From Alphaproteobacteria bacterium (GTDB lineage: Bacteria; Pseudomonadota; Alphaproteobacteria; Micavibrionales; Micavibrionaceae), in NCBI GenBank assembly GCA_009995045.1, contig JAACQG010000009.1, forward strand, positions 26,037 to 90,036: DNA of 64,000 nt. Reading direction: 5' to 3'. The translations under genes and the position numbers were made by a program. The stretch's first letter is position 1. The number at the start of each line of letters is the position of its first letter. Positions 10,847 through 18,912 of this stretch are shown here, piece after piece. Below the pieces are notes generated by a model that worked only from the letters and a program-made list of their open reading frames with translations, was not told where the DNA came from and did not search any database.

Positions 10847-12706
10847 ATGAAACAAAATGCTGATACCGTAAAGGTCTTCTCGCGCCGTGCATTCGTCATC
10901 GGCGGATTACAGGCCAGCCTCCTCGCCGTTCTCGGCGGGCGCTTGGCGTATCTGCAGGTATCCCAAGGGCAGCGCTATAAGATGATGGCGGATAAAAATC
11001 GCATCAGCATTAAGATGATCGCCCCCTCACGCGGTGAAATCGTGGATCGTTTCGGTGTACCGCTTGCGGTGAACAATCAGAACTTTCGCGCGCTCATTGT
11101 CACCGAGCAAGCCAAGGATGTTGAAAAATCCCTACGCGAGCTTCAAAAAATCATTGATCTCAGCGATAAGCAGATTGAAAAAACAATCAAGGAATCCAAG
11201 AAACGCCCTAAATTCACCCCGATCGAAGTCAAAGATGACTTAAGCTGGGAAGATGTGGCGCGGATTGAAGTCAATCTTCCTGACTTGCCCGGCATATCAA
11301 CCGATGTCGGTGAGCGCCGTACATACCCATTCGGCGAATCAACGGCGCATATCGTTGGCTATGTCGGCGCGGTGAACGAAAAGGAAATCGACAAAGATCC
11401 CGTTCTTTCGCTTCCTGGATTTAAGATTGGCAAAACAGGGATCGAAAAAAGCTTCGACAAAGAGCTTCGTGGAACCGCAGGCGCATCGGAGGCCGAAGTC
11501 AATGTGATCGGCCGCGAGGTGCGCGAGTTAAACCGCATCGAAAGCGGGCAGGGCAAACGCATCACGCTTACCATTGATGGTGAGCTACAACGCTTCGCCC
11601 AAGACCGCCTCGCCGAGCAACGCAGCGTATCCGCCGTGGTGATGGATGCACATACAGGCGCAGTATATGCCCTAGCGTCCTATCCCGCGTTCAACCCGAA
11701 TGAGTTTACCAGCGGCCTGTCGGTTGAAACATGGCAGGAGCTTTTGGCCGATGCGGCGCACCCGCTCACCAATAAAGCCATTTCAGGGCAATACCCACCC
11801 GCATCCACATTCAAGATGATCGTATTGATGGCAGGGCTAAAGTCTGGGCACATCAATGCCAATACGACCGTCTATTGTCCCGGTCATTACACATTCGGCA
11901 CAGACAGGTTTCATTGCTGGAAAAAAAGCGGGCATGGATGGGTCAATTATATCACGGCGCTGGCCTATTCTTGCGATACCTTTTTCTATGAACTCTCCAC
12001 CGAAATCGGCATTGAAAATATCGCCGCCATGGCACGTGAAATGGGCCTTGGTGAGCGTTTAGGCTTCGATCTTCCCAATGAAAGCGCGGGGCTGGTTGCT
12101 GACCCTGCGTGGAAGTTTGCCAACCGCGGGCAAAAATGGCAACCCGGCGAAACCATCGTCAGCAGCATCGGCCAAGGTTCAATGCAGGCAACACCGCTGC
12201 AGCTAGCGGTGATGACAGCACGCCTTGTTAATGGCGGTTATGCGGTAAAGCCATGGGTGAGCGGATATGTGGGGGACGTGCCACATCAAAAAGAAGACTG
12301 GCCAAAGCTCGACCTCAATGCCAGCCATTTAGCGATGGTTAAAAAGGGCATGGATACCGTTGTGAACAGCAATAAGGGCACGGCTTACGGATCAAGAATA
12401 CAAGAACCCGGCATGGAAATGGGCGGTAAAACGGGAACCGCACAGGTCAAACGCATCACAAAGGCAGACCGCGTTGCGGGCATTAAAAACGAAGATCTTG
12501 TCTGGCAACATCGTCACCACGCATTATTCGTTGGATATGCCCCCGTAGACAATCCACGCTATGTTGTGTCCGTAGTGGTCGAACATGGAGGCGGGGGATC
12601 AGCCGCCGCCGCGCCAATCGCGAGAGACCTTATGCTTGAGGTTCAAAAACGCGATCCCGCCAATACTTCAATTTTCGCCGGTCAAACAAAAGGCAAACCC
12701 GCATGA
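10847..12706 (+). CDS. mrdA: Penicillin-binding protein 2, elongation transpeptidase
   Basis: The 619-residue protein has an N-terminal membrane anchor (about 13-35), a PBP dimerisation/pedestal region and a transpeptidase domain. The three active-site motifs are present: S320-T-F-K323, S375-C-D377 and K528-T-G-T531. PBP2 cross-links new peptidoglycan along the cell side together with RodA. The stop overlaps the rodA start (ATGA), so the two partners are translated in step. Confidence 0.96.
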   Translation: MKQNADTVKVFSRRAFVIGGLQASLLAVLGGRLAYLQVSQGQRYKMMADKNRISIKMIAPSRGEIVDRFGVPLAVNNQNFRALIVTEQAKDVEKSLRELQKIIDLSDKQIEKTIKESKKRPKFTPIEVKDDLSWEDVARIEVNLPDLPGISTDVGERRTYPFGESTAHIVGYVGAVNEKEIDKDPVLSLPGFKIGKTGIEKSFDKELRGTAGASEAEVNVIGREVRELNRIESGQGKRITLTIDGELQRFAQDRLAEQRSVSAVVMDAHTGAVYALASYPAFNPNEFTSGLSVETWQELLADAAHPLTNKAISGQYPPASTFKMIVLMAGLKSGHINANTTVYCPGHYTFGTDRFHCWKKSGHGWVNYITALAYSCDTFFYELSTEIGIENIAAMAREMGLGERLGFDLPNESAGLVADPAWKFANRGQKWQPGETIVSSIGQGSMQATPLQLAVMTARLVNGGYAVKPWVSGYVGDVPHQKEDWPKLDLNASHLAMVKKGMDTVVNSNKGTAYGSRIQEPGMEMGGKTGTAQVKRITKADRVAGIKNEDLVWQHRHHALFVGYAPVDNPRYVVSVVVEHGGGGSAAAAPIARDLMLEVQKRDPANTSIFAGQTKGKPA

Positions 12707-13836
12707 TATCCTCCGCCAATTCATTCCATAGCGAGATGACCTTTTTTCAAAAGGTGCAGGGGCTGAACTGGGGCTTAATGGTGCTGATTATTGCAACGGC
12801 ATGCGTGGGTTTCGCGTGTCTGTATTCGGCGGCGGGTGGTTCAATGTCGCCTTGGGCGTCGAAACAGCTGATGCGCTTTATCGTTGGTTTTGTGGGTATG
12901 CTTATCATTGCCCTGATTGATATCCGCTGGTGGTACAAACTGAGCTGGCTGTTCTTTTTCGGTGGCATGGCGTTGTTGATCATCGTTGAGGTCATGGGGC
13001 ATGTCGGCATGGGCGCACAGCGCTGGATCAATTTAGGCGTGATCCAGCTACAGCCTTCCGAAATCATGAAAATCGCGGTGGTTATGGCGCTGGCGCGGTA
13101 TTTTCATTCCGCAACCATCGAAGATATGCGCAGGCTTAAATTCCTCATCATTCCTGCAATCGTGATTGCTGCTCCTGTATCGTTGGTGTTGCTGCAACCT
13201 GATCTGGGGACATCATTGATGATTATTATGGCTGGGACATCCATGTTCTTTATGGCGGGCGCATCCATATGGATATTCATCGCAGGTGCGGTGATCGTGT
13301 GCGCCTCTGTTCCAATCGCGTGGCAATTCCTGCATGACTATCAAAAGGCGCGGGTGATGACATTTCTCGACCCCGAAAGCGACCCATTGGGCGCAGGCTA
13401 TCACATCATGCAATCAAAAATCGCGCTCGGCTCCGGTGGGGTGGAGGGCAAAGGATTCCTTCAAGGGACGCAAAGCAATCTCAACTTCCTCCCCGAAAAA
13501 CAAACCGACTTTATCTTCACCCTATGGGCGGAAGAATGGGGGCTGTGGGGTGGTTTAGGGCTATTGGTATTGTTCTGGATGATCTTCCTCTACGGCACAT
13601 GGATAGCGCTACGCGCGCGTCAAAATTACTCTCGTTTCCTTGTGCTGGGTTTGATCGTCAATTTCTCGCTTTATGTGTTTATCAATATCGCGATGGTGAT
13701 GGGGCTAATTCCAGTTGTTGGCGCGCCGCTGCCGCTCATCTCATATGGCGGTACATCCATGCTCGCCGCGCTCGCAAGCTTCGGCCTCATCATGAGCGCA
13801 AGCATACATCGCGACAGCAAAGTGACCCGGGTATAA
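12703..13836 (+). CDS. rodA: Peptidoglycan polymerase RodA (SEDS family)
   Basis: The 377-residue protein has about ten membrane helices and the SEDS signature region. The motif FLPEKQTDF carries the catalytic aspartate (D269), and PLPLISYGGTS appears near the C-terminus. RodA is the glycosyltransferase of the elongasome and acts with PBP2. It is the last gene of the mre operon and converges on the glutaredoxin gene 28 bases away. A 6-pair inverted repeat (13858-13875) overlaps the end of that gene, but there is no clear T-run. Confidence 0.96.
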   Translation: MISSANSFHSEMTFFQKVQGLNWGLMVLIIATACVGFACLYSAAGGSMSPWASKQLMRFIVGFVGMLIIALIDIRWWYKLSWLFFFGGMALLIIVEVMGHVGMGAQRWINLGVIQLQPSEIMKIAVVMALARYFHSATIEDMRRLKFLIIPAIVIAAPVSLVLLQPDLGTSLMIIMAGTSMFFMAGASIWIFIAGAVIVCASVPIAWQFLHDYQKARVMTFLDPESDPLGAGYHIMQSKIALGSGGVEGKGFLQGTQSNLNFLPEKQTDFIFTLWAEEWGLWGGLGLLVLFWMIFLYGTWIALRARQNYSRFLVLGLIVNFSLYVFINIAMVMGLIPVVGAPLPLISYGGTSMLAALASFGLIMSASIHRDSKVTRV

Positions 13837-13864
13837 TTTTAAAAGAAGGAGTGGGGGAGGCGGT

Positions 13865-14194
13865 TTAAGCCGCCTTAATGCCCTTATCTTCAAGCAAAGC
13901 CTGAAGCTCGCCGCTCTCATACATCTCACGAACGATGTCACATCCACCGACGAACTCACCCTTAACGTAAAGTTGTGGGATGGTTGGCCAATCTGAGAAA
14001 TCCTTAATACCTTGGCGGATTTCATTGTCCTCAAGCACGTTGATGTCTTTAAATGTCACACCAAGTTGAGAGAGAACCTGTACCACCAATGAAGAAAAAC
14101 CACATTGTGGGAATGCCGCTTCGCCTTTCATGAAAAGAACCACATCATTGCTATCAATGTCTTTTTGAATACGCTCATGCATTACGTTTTGCAT
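13865..14194 (-). CDS. grxD: Monothiol glutaredoxin, Grx4 type
   Basis: The 109-residue protein has the monothiol active site CGFS in PQCGFSS, a glutathione-binding [16 protein letters not shown] segment and the GGCDI turn. Such proteins carry [2Fe-2S] clusters and work with BolA proteins in iron-sulphur trafficking and iron sensing. A ribosome site AAAGGA precedes the ATG at 14194. It is the third gene of a minus-strand set DUF1476-bolA-grx, and its position just after bolA agrees with a Grx4-BolA complex. Confidence 0.95.
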   Translation of the reverse strand: MQNVMHERIQKDIDSNDVVLFMKGEAAFPQCGFSSLVVQVLSQLGVTFKDINVLEDNEIRQGIKDFSDWPTIPQLYVKGEFVGGCDIVREMYESGELQALLEDKGIKAA

Positions 14195-14230
14195 CTTAAA
14201 TTTCCTTTGCTTGTTTGATTATGAGATTAT

Positions 14231-14464
14231 TTATTCTGGCGTCGATGTCTGTATCGCTAGCGCGTGCAGATCGCCGCCCATTTTCCCTTTAAGCGCGGCA
14301 TACACCATTTGATGCTGTTTCACGCGTGAAACGCCCTCGAATGATGCGGATGTAATATACGCCGCGTAATGATCACCATCGCCGCGCAAATCTTCAATCC
14401 GCACGCTCGCATCGGGAATGCCTTCGCGAATAAGGGCTTCAATCTCTTTTGCATCCATGGCCAT
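14231..14464 (-). CDS. BolA-family protein
   Basis: The 77-residue protein has the BolA fold pattern: an N-terminal helix, GDGDHYAAYITS, the RVKQHQMVYAAL helix with the ligand histidine, and a final LHALAIQT strand. BolA proteins share an iron-sulphur cluster with monothiol glutaredoxins. The start follows an AAGGA site by nine bases. It lies 36 bases before the glutaredoxin gene in the direction of transcription, so co-expression is likely. Whether it is the BolA or IbaG branch cannot be settled here. Confidence 0.93.
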   Translation of the reverse strand: MAMDAKEIEALIREGIPDASVRIEDLRGDGDHYAAYITSASFEGVSRVKQHQMVYAALKGKMGGDLHALAIQTSTPE

Positions 14465-14476
14465 AATGGTCGTTCC

Positions 14477-14797
14477 TTAATCCTGCGTAAGTTGTTTGCG
14501 TGCCTCGACAAGGCACTCTGCAATCATCACATCCAAAACATGATCCGAGATCACGATGTTTTTTTGTTCCAAATCTGGCTTCACCTTGCGAAACACATCG
14601 TCAAAGCCAGGCTCTTCAAGGTTTGCAGAGACCACGCTCAAGGCATAGGATAGCGCTTCCTCACCGTCAAGGCCGATTTTTTCGGCAATTTTCAGCCCGA
14701 AAAGCTTGCAACCGCGTGCCTCAACTTTAAAGTCGAGCCCTTCGCCATATGCGTATTTTGACTCCATCGCATTTTCGCGATCATCCATTCCTGCCAT
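14477..14797 (-). CDS. DUF1476 / ATP synthase zeta-subunit-like protein
   Basis: The 106-residue helical protein begins MAGMDDRENAMESKYAYGE, contains EARGCKLFGL and the EEPGFDDVFRK motif, and matches the alphaproteobacteria-specific DUF1476 family. In Paracoccus a member binds F1-ATPase and blocks ATP hydrolysis. Members often sit beside bolA and glutaredoxin genes, as here. Whether this one regulates the ATP synthase or has another role is not visible from sequence. Confidence 0.88.
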   Translation of the reverse strand: MAGMDDRENAMESKYAYGEGLDFKVEARGCKLFGLKIAEKIGLDGEEALSYALSVVSANLEEPGFDDVFRKVKPDLEQKNIVISDHVLDVMIAECLVEARKQLTQD

Positions 14798-14937
14798 CTT
14801 TATTCCTTATATCTCAAAAAGTTAAGCGTCTACCTCTGGTAACACCTTATGGAATCGCATAAAATGCTTTGTATTACCAGCATATTTAAACTAAAACGCA
14901 TAATACCTGATTTCAAGATAGACAAGGATTTATATTC

Positions 14938-15792
14938 ATGGCTCGGCGCAAAAAACTATACGAAGGCAAAGCAAAAATTTTATACGAGGGTACAGAACCC
15001 GGTACTGTGATCCAGTATTTCAAAGATGATGCCACCGCATTCAACGCGGAAAAGCATGATGTGATCGCCGGAAAAGGCGTGCTGAACAACCGTATCTCTG
15101 CGCATTTGATGACAAAGCTTGAACAGCTCGGTATTCCAACGCATTTCATTCGCTCAATCAATATGCGCGAACAGCTTGTACGCTCGGTCGAGATTATCCC
15201 GATCGAATTGGTCGTGCGTAACATCGCGGCGGGAACACTTTGCAAGCGACTCGGCATCAAAGAAGGCACAGTGATGCAGCGCCCCTTGGTTGAATTCTTT
15301 TACAAAAAAGACGAGCTAGGCGACCCATTGATCAGTGAAGAACATATCTTCGCATTTGGCTGGGCGGATCCGTACGAGCTTGAGGAAATGGTGTCTATGG
15401 CGTGGCGCGTCAACGACTTCCTCAGTGGTCTCTTTTCAGGCATCGGTCTTCAACTTGTTGATTTCAAATTGGAATTTGGCCGTATCTACGGTGAAAATGG
15501 TGAGCTTTATATCATTCTCGCCGATGAGCTATCACCCGATAACTGTCGTCTATGGGATTCTAAGACAGGCGAGAAAATGGATAAAGACCGTTTCCGCTTC
15601 GACCTTGGTGACCTCGTAGAAGGATATCAATTCATCGCGGAACGCTTAGGGTTAATCCCCGAAGGCGGCATCGTTAAGGGCGGGAACATCAACGAAAAAC
15701 TCGCTGAAAAGCTTGATCTCATTGAAAATGAGCTGGCGGAAAAGCGTAAGTTGCGTGATTTGAACCCCGGCAATAAAAACCGCAAATCCTAA
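14938..15792 (+). CDS. purC: Phosphoribosylaminoimidazole-succinocarboxamide synthase
   Basis: The 284-residue SAICAR synthetase begins [13 protein letters not shown], the nucleotide-binding start of PurC, followed by FKDDATAFN, the [15 protein letters not shown] signature and [12 protein letters not shown]. It joins aspartate to CAIR in purine synthesis. It is some 30-45 residues longer than the usual enzyme because of a charged tail ([20 protein letters not shown]). It is divergent from the DUF1476-bolA-grx genes across a 140-base AT-rich gap. Confidence 0.96.
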   Translation: MARRKKLYEGKAKILYEGTEPGTVIQYFKDDATAFNAEKHDVIAGKGVLNNRISAHLMTKLEQLGIPTHFIRSINMREQLVRSVEIIPIELVVRNIAAGTLCKRLGIKEGTVMQRPLVEFFYKKDELGDPLISEEHIFAFGWADPYELEEMVSMAWRVNDFLSGLFSGIGLQLVDFKLEFGRIYGENGELYIILADELSPDNCRLWDSKTGEKMDKDRFRFDLGDLVEGYQFIAERLGLIPEGGIVKGGNINEKLAEKLDLIENELAEKRKLRDLNPGNKNRKS

Positions 15793-15847
15793 ATATTGAT
15801 ACAGTCATTGCGCGGAGCATAACCTTCGCTGCAATGGCTGCAATATT
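15792..15847. repeat. Nested inverted repeat directly after purC
   Basis: AATATTG at 15792-15798 pairs with CAATATT at 15841-15847, and inside it CATTGC (15806-15811) pairs with GCAATG (15831-15836). There is no T-run, so it is not a standard terminator. It lies between purC and the duplicated nadK end. Confidence 0.45.
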
Positions 15848-15859
15848 GTCCTGCCAAAC

Positions 15860-15898
15860 CGCGTAATCGGCGAACTGTTCCTTAAAGATACGATCCCC
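15860..15898 (-). pseudogene. Detached second copy of the nadK 3' end
   Basis: Read on the minus strand, these 39 bases encode GDRIFKEQFADYAV, nearly the same as the last residues of the adjacent NAD kinase (GDRIFKEQFADYAI). The two DNA copies differ at only a few positions and begin 94 bases apart (15860 and 15954). The copy has no start codon of its own and lies downstream of the nadK stop, so it is a leftover of a partial duplication or of an insertion into the gene end. It overlaps no other supported gene. Confidence 0.6.
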
Positions 15899-15947
15899 GC
15901 GAAGCAAACCGTAGGTTTGTTCGTACACAAAAGCTTGGCGGCAGGCG

Positions 15948-16718
15948 TTAAATCGCGTAATCCGCAAATTGTTCCTTAAAGATACGATCCCCTAAAGTGT
16001 TCTCATCATCAAAGAGGAGAGCCTTGGTGACATCCGCTGATTCTTGAATATATACCTCGCGCACATCGCGTACTTCTTTGGAATCGGCGGTCACCGAAAC
16101 GGGGCGTTCGACGGGGTTGATAATCTCAAAGCGTATCTTCTTATCATTGCGCACCAGCGCCCCTGGCCAATGGCGCGGACGAAAAACAGAGATCGGCGTG
16201 ATCGGCATGATATTCGCCGTCAGCGGTAAAATCGGCCCACCCGCAGAAGAGTTATAAGCCGTACTGCCAACGGGCGTAGAGACCAAAACCCCATCGCACA
16301 CCAATTCTTTCAGGCGCAATACATCATTAATATAAATCTTAATCTTCGCGGAATTATGTGTCTCCCGCAAAACGGAAACCTCATTAAACGCAACAAGCTT
16401 GTGCGATTCACCGTGTTTATCAATGGCGGTCATCTCAAGCGGGTGAATGGTAAAGCGTTTGGATTTTTCAATCCGCTCCAGCAATCCCTCACGCTTATAA
16501 GTGTTGAGCAAAAACCCAAGCGTCCCAAGGTTCATCCCGAAAATCGGCGCGGCGAAATCGGCATAATCATGCAGCGCATGCAACATCGTACCATCCCCGC
16601 CAAGCACGCAAATCAAATCGGCTTTCTCTGGCTCAACATGGCCGTATAAACCCTTAAGCTCTGCCAAAGCCTGCTGCGCCCTCGGTTTATGTCTGGCGGC
16701 GTAAAATGAAATATTCAT
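15948..16718 (-). CDS. nadK: NAD kinase
   Basis: The 256-residue protein has the GGDGTML nucleotide-binding motif near residue 40 and the substrate loop CDGVLVSTPVGSTAYNSSAGG. It phosphorylates NAD to NADP in the cytoplasm. It is close to the usual length for the short bacterial form. It lies three bases after the HTH-PyrE stop in the same direction and is probably co-transcribed. Its last 13 codons are duplicated just downstream at 15860-15898. Confidence 0.95.
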   Translation of the reverse strand: MNISFYAARHKPRAQQALAELKGLYGHVEPEKADLICVLGGDGTMLHALHDYADFAAPIFGMNLGTLGFLLNTYKREGLLERIEKSKRFTIHPLEMTAIDKHGESHKLVAFNEVSVLRETHNSAKIKIYINDVLRLKELVCDGVLVSTPVGSTAYNSSAGGPILPLTANIMPITPISVFRPRHWPGALVRNDKKIRFEIINPVERPVSVTADSKEVRDVREVYIQESADVTKALLFDDENTLGDRIFKEQFADYAI

Positions 16719-16721
16719 GAT

Positions 16722-17627
16722 TTACACGCTCCAATTTTCTGGATCATGAAGGAAGCTCTCAACCGAGGCCAAGGTTTCATCATCAAAATAATCATGCGCG
16801 CGCGCGGCTTCCAAAACATCCCACCATGTCGCAATCGCATGTAATTTCACGCCCATTTGCTTCACGTTCTTCTCGCTTTGCTTAAAGATACCGTAATGGA
16901 AAACAACGAAAGTATGATCCACCTTCGCGCCCGCATCACGCAGCGCATCAATAAAGATCTTCTTGCTGCCGCCATCGGTTTGCAAATCTTCAACCAAAAT
17001 CACTTTTGGTTTGCCTTTAGAGGGTAAATGCCCCTCAATCTGCGCCATGCGGCCATATCCCTTTGGCTCTTTACGCACGTATATCATCGGCTTTTCAAGG
17101 CGCTCGGCAATAAACGCGCCATATGGAATACCCGCAGTCTCGCCGCCGGCAACGCTGTCGATATTCTCAAAGCCCACCTCATCGCTCAATATCTGCGCGC
17201 CATAATCCATCAGGCGTTTACGCTCATCCGCAAATGAAATCAGGCGGCGACAATCAATGTAAACCGGGCTTTGGCGGCCAGATTTTAATGTGTACGAGTT
17301 TTTCGCATTGAACAAAACAGATTCGGTTTCAATCAAAATCCTCGCCGCATCAAGCGCCATCTCTTTACGCGACAGCGACGTAAAATTCTGTCGCCCCCCA
17401 TCATCAATCAACGATATAAAATCGCTCATCGTAGAATCGGTCACGGATAATATCTTGGAGATACTCTCCGTCGACGGCCACCGTAGCTTCCCATCAGGGC
17501 TGACGCGCTTGCTTTTGTTAAACGATGTCGGATCAAGCCCCGCTTTAATGGCTAGTCCTGACGGTGAGAAACCTTTACTGGCCGCGAGGCGTTCAATGGC
17601 TGTCCAAATATCTGAGTGAGTCAACAT
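16722..17627 (-). CDS. pyrE: Orotate phosphoribosyltransferase with an N-terminal repressor-type helix-turn-helix domain
   Basis: The 301-residue protein has two parts. Residues 94-300 are a full PyrE: SPVYIDCRRLIS, R185-K186...K189 of the catalytic loop, and the PRPP site VILVEDLQTDGGSK (209-222) in the alphaproteobacterial form. Residues 5-75 look like the DNA-binding start of alphaproteobacterial S24/LexA-like repressors: SGLAIKAGLDPTSFNKSKR followed by WPSTESISKIL. No peptidase domain follows; PyrE does. An internal ATG at codon 90 could give a PyrE-only product but has no well-spaced ribosome site. The gene is divergent from the phage cassette, and a palindrome of the TARGA-N6-TCCYA type touches its start codon. 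The enzyme makes OMP from orotate and PRPP; DNA binding is inferred. Confidence 0.92.
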   Translation of the reverse strand: MLTHSDIWTAIERLAASKGFSPSGLAIKAGLDPTSFNKSKRVSPDGKLRWPSTESISKILSVTDSTMSDFISLIDDGGRQNFTSLSRKEMALDAARILIETESVLFNAKNSYTLKSGRQSPVYIDCRRLISFADERKRLMDYGAQILSDEVGFENIDSVAGGETAGIPYGAFIAERLEKPMIYVRKEPKGYGRMAQIEGHLPSKGKPKVILVEDLQTDGGSKKIFIDALRDAGAKVDHTFVVFHYGIFKQSEKNVKQMGVKLHAIATWWDVLEAARAHDYFDDETLASVESFLHDPENWSV

Positions 17628-17642
17628 AGGAGGATAGTCCCA
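17627..17642. promoter_or_regulatory. Candidate operator A (TAGGA-N6-TCCCA)
   Basis: TAGGAGGATAGTCCCA is an imperfect palindrome touching the pyrE ATG. It shares the half-sites TAGGA and TCCYA, with the same 6-base spacer, with sites at 17663 and 22007. A protein bound here would affect pyrE itself. Confidence 0.4.
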
Positions 17643-17662
17643 TTTTGGCGCGCAAAGGTAAA

Positions 17663-17678
17663 TAAGAATATTTTCCTA
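17663..17678. promoter_or_regulatory. Candidate operator B (TAAGA-N6-TCCTA)
   Basis: TAAGAATATTTTCCTA matches the capsid-promoter palindrome at 22007 in 13 of 16 bases. It ends eight bases before the -35 of the first cassette promoter, in the divergent region between HTH-pyrE and the phage genes. Confidence 0.5.
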
Positions 17679-17686
17679 TTTTTATC

Positions 17687-17715
17687 TTGACTTCGCTCAA
17701 ATTTTATATCATAAA
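17687..17715 (+). promoter_or_regulatory. Promoter of the phage cassette's first operon
   Basis: TTGACT at 17687-17692 and CATAAA at 17710-17715 are separated by 17 bases. The first cassette gene starts at 17777 behind a good ribosome site, leaving a leader of about 55 bases. The LexA-type box overlaps the expected transcription start. Confidence 0.6.
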
Positions 17716-17718
17716 CGA

Positions 17719-17733
17719 GAACATAAAAGGAAC
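17719..17733. promoter_or_regulatory. LexA (SOS) box, GAAC-N7-GAAC
   Basis: GAACATAAAAGGAAC is an exact match to the direct-repeat SOS box GAAC-N7-GAAC (equivalently GTTC-N7-GTTC) known in alphaproteobacteria. It begins four bases after the -10 of the cassette promoter, where bound LexA would block initiation. DNA damage would then switch on the phage genes. The motif is seen directly; regulation is inferred from the known LexA site. Confidence 0.65.
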
Positions 17734-17776
17734 ATCTATATTTAAAAACAGAGAAAAAGAAGAAGGACAAAAGCGC

Positions 17777-18229
17777 ATGAACAGCCAAAACCATTGCTCA
17801 CAAACAAAAACTGCCGCATCGCCATATGCATTAAACGACACAACGCCATTCGAAAGCGCGCAAGAGGCTTGGTTCTGGTTCATGGCGGCGCAGGATGCAA
17901 AAAATGATGGGGCTAAGTTTGTCGCGGGGGCTGGTTTGTATAAACGCCCGTGTGAACCGATTGATATTCTAAAGGTTCTTGATCGCCTCCACCGTAATCG
18001 CCGCCTCGATCGCGATCACCTTCTCGTGCTGCGCCATTATGGTCGCCGCCACATGCCGCCCGATCAATTCCGCGCCAAAGAAAAACGCAGCTTTCATGTG
18101 TGGAGCGAGGCATTGGAGAGGATCGAAAAAGTGCTCATCGCTAAAGGAATCGTGGAGAGAAAATCCACATTCGACTTCCCTGCCTATATCCAAAATGAAG
18201 CCGCTTTATTCGCAGGAGCCGCGCAATAA
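17777..18229 (+). CDS. Phage-cassette protein of unknown function, first gene
   Basis: The ATG at 17777 follows AGAAGGAC, giving 150 residues; a TTG 30 codons upstream lies in the promoter and is not used. The protein has an aromatic EAWFWFMAAQDAK segment, KRPCEPIDILKVLDRL, a basic patch HRNRRLDRDHLLVLRHYGRRHMPP and a helical tail. Proteins with this pattern lead short-tailed prophage clusters in other alphaproteobacteria as far as I recall, but no function is known to me. The basic helical character would fit a nucleic-acid-binding or regulatory role (inference). It overlaps the next gene by one base. Confidence 0.75.
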   Translation: MNSQNHCSQTKTAASPYALNDTTPFESAQEAWFWFMAAQDAKNDGAKFVAGAGLYKRPCEPIDILKVLDRLHRNRRLDRDHLLVLRHYGRRHMPPDQFRAKEKRSFHVWSEALERIEKVLIAKGIVERKSTFDFPAYIQNEAALFAGAAQ

Positions 18230-18663
18230 TGAGCCAAACACCGCACAATAAACCAAAAGCATGGGTCGTGTTCAGCGGCCAGGCCGACATAGCATGGCTT
18301 AAAATCCTCAAATCAGGATACCGCCATTGCTATGTGCTGCTAAGCGACGGCAAGCATTGGATCACCATTGATCCGCTGTCGAATTATATGGATATCACGG
18401 TGCATGACCTGCCGCTTGATTTTAACCTGCCGCTATGTATGCAAAATCGCGGTCACATGATCATGCCCGCCGATATACGCCACATCGATAAACAAGCGCC
18501 ATGGATGCCCTTTAGCTGCGTTGAGGCGGTCAAGCGCGTTCTCGGCATTCATCGCCGACGCATCATTACACCGTGGCAGCTTTATCGGTATTTGTGCAAA
18601 CAGCAAACCGCCAAAACATGTCAACACGCATCATCACAAGGAGATTTCGCATGGGAAGCCTAA
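18229..18663 (+). CDS. Phage-cassette protein, possible permuted papain-like enzyme
   Basis: The 144-residue protein begins at the TAATG junction with the previous gene. A histidine in SGYRHCYVLL is followed by HWITIDPLSNYMDI and, about 80 residues later, a cysteine in PFSCVEAVKRVLGI. This His-then-Cys order is seen in circularly permuted NlpC/P60 (LRAT/YaeF-like) folds. The resemblance is by eye only. The gene precedes the portal region and may encode a virion-associated or lysis-related enzyme, or a structural protein. No signal peptide is visible. Confidence 0.7.
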   Translation: MSQTPHNKPKAWVVFSGQADIAWLKILKSGYRHCYVLLSDGKHWITIDPLSNYMDITVHDLPLDFNLPLCMQNRGHMIMPADIRHIDKQAPWMPFSCVEAVKRVLGIHRRRIITPWQLYRYLCKQQTAKTCQHASSQGDFAWEA

Positions 18664-18911
18664 CATCAGGGCCAAAAGCGCCCACCCCACAGCCACAAGT
18701 GGTCTATCTGCCGCAAACACCAAGCCCGACAACGCCCGTTCAAACACCGACCGCGCCAAGCGCGCAGGAAACATCGGCGGAAATACGAAAGCAAAACCTA
18801 CTCGGTCGTGAACGCAGCCGTTTCGGCACAATCCAAACCAGCTTTCGCGGCTTGCTAGGCCTGTCTGATACAGGCGGCGCGCAATCACGCAAGACATTAT
18901 TAGGAGAATAA
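18651..18911 (+). CDS. Small phage-cassette protein upstream of the portal
   Basis: The ATG at 18651 follows AAGGAG by seven bases and overlaps the end of the previous gene by 13 bases. The 86 residues begin with a Pro/Thr/Gln-rich stretch and end with a basic motif (LLGRERSRFGTIQTSFRGLLGL). A short protein of this type often stands directly before the portal gene in alphaproteobacterial short-tailed prophages. Its role is unknown; a scaffold- or neck-related part is possible. The stop is one base before the portal start. Confidence 0.75.
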   Translation: MGSLTSGPKAPTPQPQVVYLPQTPSPTTPVQTPTAPSAQETSAEIRKQNLLGRERSRFGTIQTSFRGLLGLSDTGGAQSRKTLLGE

Positions 18912-18912
18912 A

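Noticed and set aside
13858-13875. Inverted repeat AGGCGG/CCGCCT between rodA and the glutaredoxin gene as a terminator
   Set aside because: It overlaps the glutaredoxin stop codon and has no T-run on either strand, so terminator function is not supported.
15719-15967. Minus-strand frame of 82 codons containing a copy of the nadK end
   Set aside because: It overlaps the purC 3' end and the nadK stop region, has no plausible start signal and is better explained as a duplicated fragment.
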